From Streptomyces sp. KL109B (GTDB lineage Bacteria; Actinomycetota; Actinomycetes; Streptomycetales; Streptomycetaceae): a stretch of 64,000 nt of DNA. The position numbers and the translations under genes were made by a program. The notes below the pieces were generated by a model. That model was given only the letters and a program-made list of their open reading frames with translations, had not been told where the DNA came from and searched no databases. Positions 60,216 to 64,000 of the stretch are shown here, one piece after another. Numbering within the stretch: the stretch's first letter is position 1; each line of letters begins with the position of its first letter. The stretch covers positions 558,001 to 622,000 of the forward strand of contig NZ_JASERL010000001.1 in the NCBI RefSeq assembly GCF_030766935.1, given 5' to 3'.

Positions 60216-61771
60216 GCGCCGAGAACAAGCGGCCCATCCGCCGTGCACTGGTGAGCGTCTACGACAAGACCGGTCTGGAGGAGCTCGCGCGCGGGCTCCA
60301 CGAGGCGGGCGTCGAACTCGTGTCGACCGGCTCGACCGCCGGGAAGATCGCGGGCGCGGGCGTGCCGGTGACCAAGGTCGAGGAGCTCACCGGGTTCCCC
60401 GAGTGCCTCGACGGCCGCGTGAAGACCCTGCACCCGAAGGTGCACGCCGGCATCCTGGCCGACCTGCGCCTGGAGGACCACCAGCAGCAGCTGAAGGACC
60501 TGGGTGTCGCCCCCTTCGACCTGGTGGTCGTGAACCTGTACCCGTTCAAGGAGACCGTCGCCTCCGGCGCGAGCCCCGACGAGTGCGTCGAGCAGATCGA
60601 CATCGGTGGCCCCTCGATGGTCCGCGCCGCCGCCAAGAACCACCCGTCGGTCGCGATCGTCACGAGCCCCGAGCGGTACGCGGGTGTCCTCGCGGCCGTG
60701 AAGGACGGTGGCTTCGACCTCGCCACCCGTAAGCGCCTGGCCGCCGAAGCGTTCCAGCACACGGCTTCGTACGACGTGGCTGTCGCCTCCTGGTTCGCCG
60801 ATGACTACGCCGCCGCCGACGACAGCGGCTTCCCGGACTTCATCGGCGCGACGTACGAGCGCAAGAACGTCCTGCGCTACGGCGAGAACCCGCACCAGGG
60901 CGCCGCCCTCTACGTCGACGGCACGGGCGGTCTCGCCGAGGCCGAGCAGCTGCACGGCAAGGAGATGTCGTACAACAACTTCACGGACACGGACGCCGCG
61001 CGCCGTGCCGCGTACGACCACGAGGACCCCTGCGTCGCGATCATCAAGCACGCCAACCCGTGCGGCATCGCCGTCTCCTCGAACGTCGCGGAGGCGCACC
61101 GCAAGGCGCACGCCTGCGACCCGCTGTCGGCGTTCGGCGGCGTCATCGCCGTGAACCGGCCGGTCACCAAGGAGATGGCCGAGCAGGTCGCCGAGATCTT
61201 CACCGAGGTCATCGTCGCGCCCGACTACGAGGACGGCGCCCTCGAAGCCCTCACCAAGAAGAAGAACATCCGCGTGCTGCGCGCCCCGAACGGGCCGTCC
61301 ACGAAGGTCGAGACGAAGCAGATCGACGGCGGCGCGCTGCTCCAGGTGACCGACCGCCTCCAGGCCGACGGCGACAATCCGGCCTCTTGGACGCTCGCGA
61401 CCGGAGACGCGCTCTCCCAGGGCGAGTTGGACGAGCTGGCCTTCGCCTGGAAGGCCTGCCGCGCGGTCAAGTCCAACGCGATCCTGCTCGCCAAGGACGG
61501 CGCCTCGGTCGGCGTCGGCATGGGCCAGGTCAACCGCGTCGACTCCGCGAAGCTCGCCGTCGAGCGGGCCGGTGAGGAGCGGGCGCGCGGTTCGTACGCC
61601 GCTTCCGACGCGTTCTTCCCGTTCCCGGACGGCCTGGAGATCCTGACCGCCGCGGGCGTCAAGGCCGTGGTGCAGCCGGGCGGTTCGGTCCGTGACGAGT
61701 TGGTCGTCGAGGCCGCGAAGAAGGCGGGCGTGACGATGTACTTCACGGGCACGCGGCACTTCTTCCACTGA
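60212..61771 (+). CDS. purH: Bifunctional AICAR formyltransferase / IMP cyclohydrolase
   Basis: 519 aa. It performs the last two steps to IMP. The N-terminal cyclohydrolase begins [20 protein letters not shown] with [13 protein letters not shown]; the C-terminal formyltransferase has [25 protein letters not shown] and the terminal GTRHFFH. The stop codon falls inside the first unit of a 13-bp tandem repeat, but the protein ends normally. Confidence 0.98.
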   Translation: MSAENKRPIRRALVSVYDKTGLEELARGLHEAGVELVSTGSTAGKIAGAGVPVTKVEELTGFPECLDGRVKTLHPKVHAGILADLRLEDHQQQLKDLGVAPFDLVVVNLYPFKETVASGASPDECVEQIDIGGPSMVRAAAKNHPSVAIVTSPERYAGVLAAVKDGGFDLATRKRLAAEAFQHTASYDVAVASWFADDYAAADDSGFPDFIGATYERKNVLRYGENPHQGAALYVDGTGGLAEAEQLHGKEMSYNNFTDTDAARRAAYDHEDPCVAIIKHANPCGIAVSSNVAEAHRKAHACDPLSAFGGVIAVNRPVTKEMAEQVAEIFTEVIVAPDYEDGALEALTKKKNIRVLRAPNGPSTKVETKQIDGGALLQVTDRLQADGDNPASWTLATGDALSQGELDELAFAWKACRAVKSNAILLAKDGASVGVGMGQVNRVDSAKLAVERAGEERARGSYAASDAFFPFPDGLEILTAAGVKAVVQPGGSVRDELVVEAAKKAGVTMYFTGTRHFFH

Positions 61772-61844
61772 TCCCGCGCACTGATCCCGCGCACTGATCC
61801 CGCGCGCTGATCCCGCGTACTGATCCCGCGTACTGATCCCGAGC
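61767..61844. repeat. 13-bp tandem repeat, six units, at the purH stop codon
   Basis: Six units of (A/G)CTGATCCCGCG(C/T). The first contains the purH stop. As 13 is not a multiple of three, changes in unit number leave purH intact and alter only the 3' region. Confidence 0.92.
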
Positions 61845-61858
61845 CGGTACGTCCTTGT

Positions 61859-61892
61859 GGGCGGCGCTACGTCGAAGCGCGCAGCGCCGCCC
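61859..61892. terminator. Possible hairpin at the end of the kinase gene
   Basis: 10-bp stem (61859-61868 with 61883-61892), 14-nt loop, overlapping the kinase stop codon. It may be a weak bidirectional terminator for purH and the kinase. Confidence 0.35.
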
Positions 61893-63639
61893 ATGTGTCG
61901 GGGCCCACGATGCCGTCCGCGGCCAGGCCCTTGGCGCCCTGGAACTTCCGCACCGCCGCCTCCGTCGCGGAGCCGAAGTCCCCGTCCACGCCCGCCGCGC
62001 CGACGTCGTACCCGCGCTTGGTGAGCATGCACTGCGCCTGTACGACCCGCTTGCCGGTGTCGCCCCGGGCGGTCTGTTCGGTGCCGTCGTAGTACGTGCA
62101 GCCGGAGATCCACGCGGGCGGCCGCGGCGCGGGTTCGTGCGTGGAAGGGACGGGCGCGGTCGCGGTGACGGTGGTGCCGCCGCGCGGTGAACTCCCGCCG
62201 CTCCTCCTGGTGTCGGGGGTACGGGTGGCAGTCGCGGAGGCGTGGCCCGCGGCGTCCGTGCTCGCCGCGCCGGACGGCGTCTTCCGTGCCGGTGACCGCT
62301 CGGCCCCCGCGGACTTCGCGGGCGTCGCGGACGCTCCCCGTGGTGCGGACATCTCCGCGCGCGGCGCGCCCGCCCGGGTGGCCTGCGGGCCCGCCGCACG
62401 GCCGTCCTGCGCGGGCTGTACGAGCAGGTAGGCGGCCATCGCGACCGCCACGACGGAGGCGCCCGCCACGGCCGCGAGATAGGGGCGGCGGCGCAGGCGC
62501 GCGCTCGTTGTCGTGGGCGTCGCGTCCGGCACGGGCACGGGCACGGGCACGGGGGCGGGCATCGGCGCCGCCGCCGGTGGGGCCGTCCGCGCCTGCACGG
62601 CGAACGCCCCCTGTCCCGGCAACACCGACCCGCGCAGATGCAGGGTCTGCTCCGCCGTCGCGTACCGCAGCACCTCGCACGACGTCTGCCGGGCCAGCAG
62701 GCTGCCGCCCAACCGTTCGCTCCAGGACGGCACTTGACCGTGCGTGGCGGCGGCCGCGAGCAGTCGCTCCGGCGTCGGGCGCCGTGCCGGATCCTTGGCG
62801 AGGCAGTCGGCGAGGAGCGCGGCGAGGGCCGCGTCCGCCGCCGCGACCTCGGCCATCACCTCCGCCCTGGGCTCCTCGAACGCGACACGGTGCATCACGT
62901 CGACGCCGGTGCCGTCGCCGAAGGGGGCCCGCCCGGTGAGCGAGTGGATCACCGTGCCCGCGAGCGAGAACACGTCGGACGCGGCGGTGCAGCGGCCGTC
63001 GCGCAGATACTCGGGGGCCATGAACGCGGGCGTGCCCACGCGCGCGCCCGTGGTGGTCATGGCGTCGGCGTCCGCGGCGTACGAGATGCCGAAGTCGATG
63101 ACGTGCGCGCCCGACGGGGTCAGGATCACGTTCGACGGCTTGAGGTCGCGGTGCACGATGCCCGCGTCGGCGAGCCCGGCGAGCGCCGAGCCGAGTTCGG
63201 CCAACAGCCGCCAGGAGCCCGCGGGTTCGAGGACCCCGTACTCGCGCACCGCGTCGGCGAGGCTGAGCCCCGGCAGGAAGCGGGTGGCCATCCACAGCAG
63301 GGTGTGGTGGAAGCCGGTGCCGAGGAATTCGGCGGTGTGCGCCGAGCGCACGCGCGCGTGGACGGCGGCCTCCCGCTCGAACCGCCGCCGGAACCGCGGG
63401 TCCTCGGCGTACTCGGGTCTGATCACCTTGACCGCGGCGAGCCCCGGGGAGTCGTCCAGCGGGCGGGCGAGATAGACCCGGCCCATCCCGCCGCTGCCCA
63501 GGCGGCCGAGCGGCACGTACGGGCCGATGCGCGCCGGATCGCCACCGAGCAGCGGCGTGGCTCCCGCCTGTGCGAGCGCGGCGGTGCCGGAGGCCTGGGA
63601 GTAGGGCGGCACGGGCGGCCGCTGGTGGTGCTCGTTCAT
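61867..63639 (-). CDS. Ser/Thr protein kinase with extracellular peptidoglycan-binding domain
   Basis: 590 aa. The kinase domain has GSGGMG, VKVIRPE (Lys), IVHRDLKPSN, DFGISYA and APE, so it should be active. A Pro/Val linker, one membrane helix (YLAAVAGASVVAVAMAAYLLV), an Ala/Thr/Ser-rich stalk and, after about residue 525, a PG_binding_1 domain (GKRVVQAQCMLTKRGYDVGAAGVDGDFGSATEAAVRKFQ) follow. The layout suggests a kinase that senses peptidoglycan, a different solution from the module used by the five-kinase cluster. GGGGGAACG precedes the ATG. Confidence 0.93.
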   Translation of the reverse strand: MNEHHQRPPVPPYSQASGTAALAQAGATPLLGGDPARIGPYVPLGRLGSGGMGRVYLARPLDDSPGLAAVKVIRPEYAEDPRFRRRFEREAAVHARVRSAHTAEFLGTGFHHTLLWMATRFLPGLSLADAVREYGVLEPAGSWRLLAELGSALAGLADAGIVHRDLKPSNVILTPSGAHVIDFGISYAADADAMTTTGARVGTPAFMAPEYLRDGRCTAASDVFSLAGTVIHSLTGRAPFGDGTGVDVMHRVAFEEPRAEVMAEVAAADAALAALLADCLAKDPARRPTPERLLAAAATHGQVPSWSERLGGSLLARQTSCEVLRYATAEQTLHLRGSVLPGQGAFAVQARTAPPAAAPMPAPVPVPVPVPDATPTTTSARLRRRPYLAAVAGASVVAVAMAAYLLVQPAQDGRAAGPQATRAGAPRAEMSAPRGASATPAKSAGAERSPARKTPSGAASTDAAGHASATATRTPDTRRSGGSSPRGGTTVTATAPVPSTHEPAPRPPAWISGCTYYDGTEQTARGDTGKRVVQAQCMLTKRGYDVGAAGVDGDFGSATEAAVRKFQGAKGLAADGIVGPDTWAALRAST

Positions 63640-63746
63640 GGCTCTCGTTCCCCCGGTGGACTCACCGCTCTCACGGGTGCGTCGCAGCCCCGCTGGTAGC
63701 CCGAGAACCTACCGCGAGCGGGGTGCGCGCCGTGGCCGGACGGCAC

Positions 63747-63778
63747 ACAGGGCCCGCGCCTGACGGCGCGGGCCCTGT
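63747..63778 (-). terminator. Terminator of the gene at the right edge
   Basis: A perfect 14-bp stem (63747-63760 with 63765-63778), 4-nt loop, about 27 bp past the stop of the partial gene. Confidence 0.85.
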
Positions 63779-63805
63779 ACGTGAGCGGCGTGTACGTGAA
63801 CGTGC

Positions 63806-64000
63806 CTACTGGCGCGGCCTGTTGTACCAGGCTTGGACCTCGGGCTTGTTGATCGTGACCGCGAGGATGATCGCGAGCACGGTGTGCACGAGACCCACGC
63901 CGAGGAACGGGTAGATGCCGCCGACCGCGGTGAGGATCGCGAACACCATGGTCGCGGTGCGCACGCCCTTGCCGCCGGTGGGCAGCTTGACGGCGAGCAG
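63806..64000 (-). CDS. Membrane protein, C-terminal part (cut by window edge)
   Basis: 64 residues end in WYNRPRQ followed by TAG. Two hydrophobic stretches (TATMVFAILTAVGGIYPFL and VGLVHTVLAIILAVTI) are visible. The family cannot be named from this fragment. The gene is on the minus strand, followed by a strong terminator, and has no overlap with the kinase gene. Confidence 0.72.
   Translation of the reverse strand: MLAVKLPTGGKGVRTATMVFAILTAVGGIYPFLGVGLVHTVLAIILAVTINKPEVQAWYNRPRQ

Noticed and set aside
59414..63295. A 1293-codon ORF spanning purN, purH and the kinase on the minus strand
   Set aside because: It is an open frame produced by GC bias; purN and purH on the plus strand and the kinase frame are unambiguous.

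Overview
The window is a stretch of a Streptomyces-type actinomycete chromosome. The evidence is the very high GC content with strong third-position GC bias, the frequent GTG/TTG starts, many leaderless genes with a TANNNT box 6-8 nt before the start, and Streptomyces-typical neighbours (cholesterol-oxidase-like GMC enzyme, guaA, PspC-type histidine kinase, icmB, sucCD, a DUF6350 protein, purNH). From memory, the gene order resembles the S. coelicolor SCO4771-SCO4815 region. I see no tRNA, rRNA, CRISPR array, prophage or intact insertion sequence.

Layout. 1-6000: the end of a GuaB3-like IMP-dehydrogenase relative, a Pro/Gln-rich membrane protein, a nucleotide-sugar dehydrogenase homologue lacking its catalytic residues, glpD and a secreted serine hydrolase. 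6123-15972: five tandem receptor-like Ser/Thr kinases with related extracytoplasmic modules; the second is a pseudokinase whose activation segment is inflated by repeats. 16105-22000: succinate-semialdehyde dehydrogenase, GMC oxidoreductase, chorismate mutase (with a putative leader-peptide attenuator) and guaA. 22065-32516: assorted enzymes, a DUF4429/SHOCT protein, a DoxX protein, a PspC protein divergent from a PspC-histidine kinase/response regulator pair, and a LysE-hydrolase-methyltransferase operon. 32538-41243: two NlpC/P60 hydrolases (one behind a c-di-AMP riboswitch), the pcrA/uvrD helicase, an M23 peptidase and a lipase. 41659-50334: icmB and a two-armed MoxR-vWA-SWIM system. 50406-52886: two exported or membrane-anchored low-complexity proteins. 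53334-64000: sucCD, an HTH/sigma-like membrane protein, a DUF6350 protein, purN-purH, a kinase with a peptidoglycan-binding domain, and the end of a membrane-protein gene.

The most interesting material falls into three themes. (1) The MoxR/DUF5682/vWA operon and the divergent SWIM/DUF5691 operon share a region with a perfect 15-bp inverted repeat. Its arms are RecA-independent (PafBC-type) DNA-damage promoter boxes, TTGTCAGTG-N8-TANNNT. The same box, perfect, lies before pcrA, so this poorly understood AAA+/vWA system may belong to the DNA-damage regulon. (2) A ~50-bp GC-rich palindromic element occurs eleven times (one copy partial); four copies lie in frame inside three genes, and at three or four places a tandem array (20, 21 or 27 bp) starts exactly in the element's tail. 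(3) A 23-codon leader ORF (Phe-Val-Phe-Ile-Tyr core) and a terminator-like hairpin precede chorismate mutase.

Functional links: guaB3-like, guaA, purN and purH serve purine synthesis; sucCD and the succinate-semialdehyde dehydrogenase feed the TCA cycle; the kinases, P60/M23 hydrolases and PspC proteins point to envelope sensing and remodelling.
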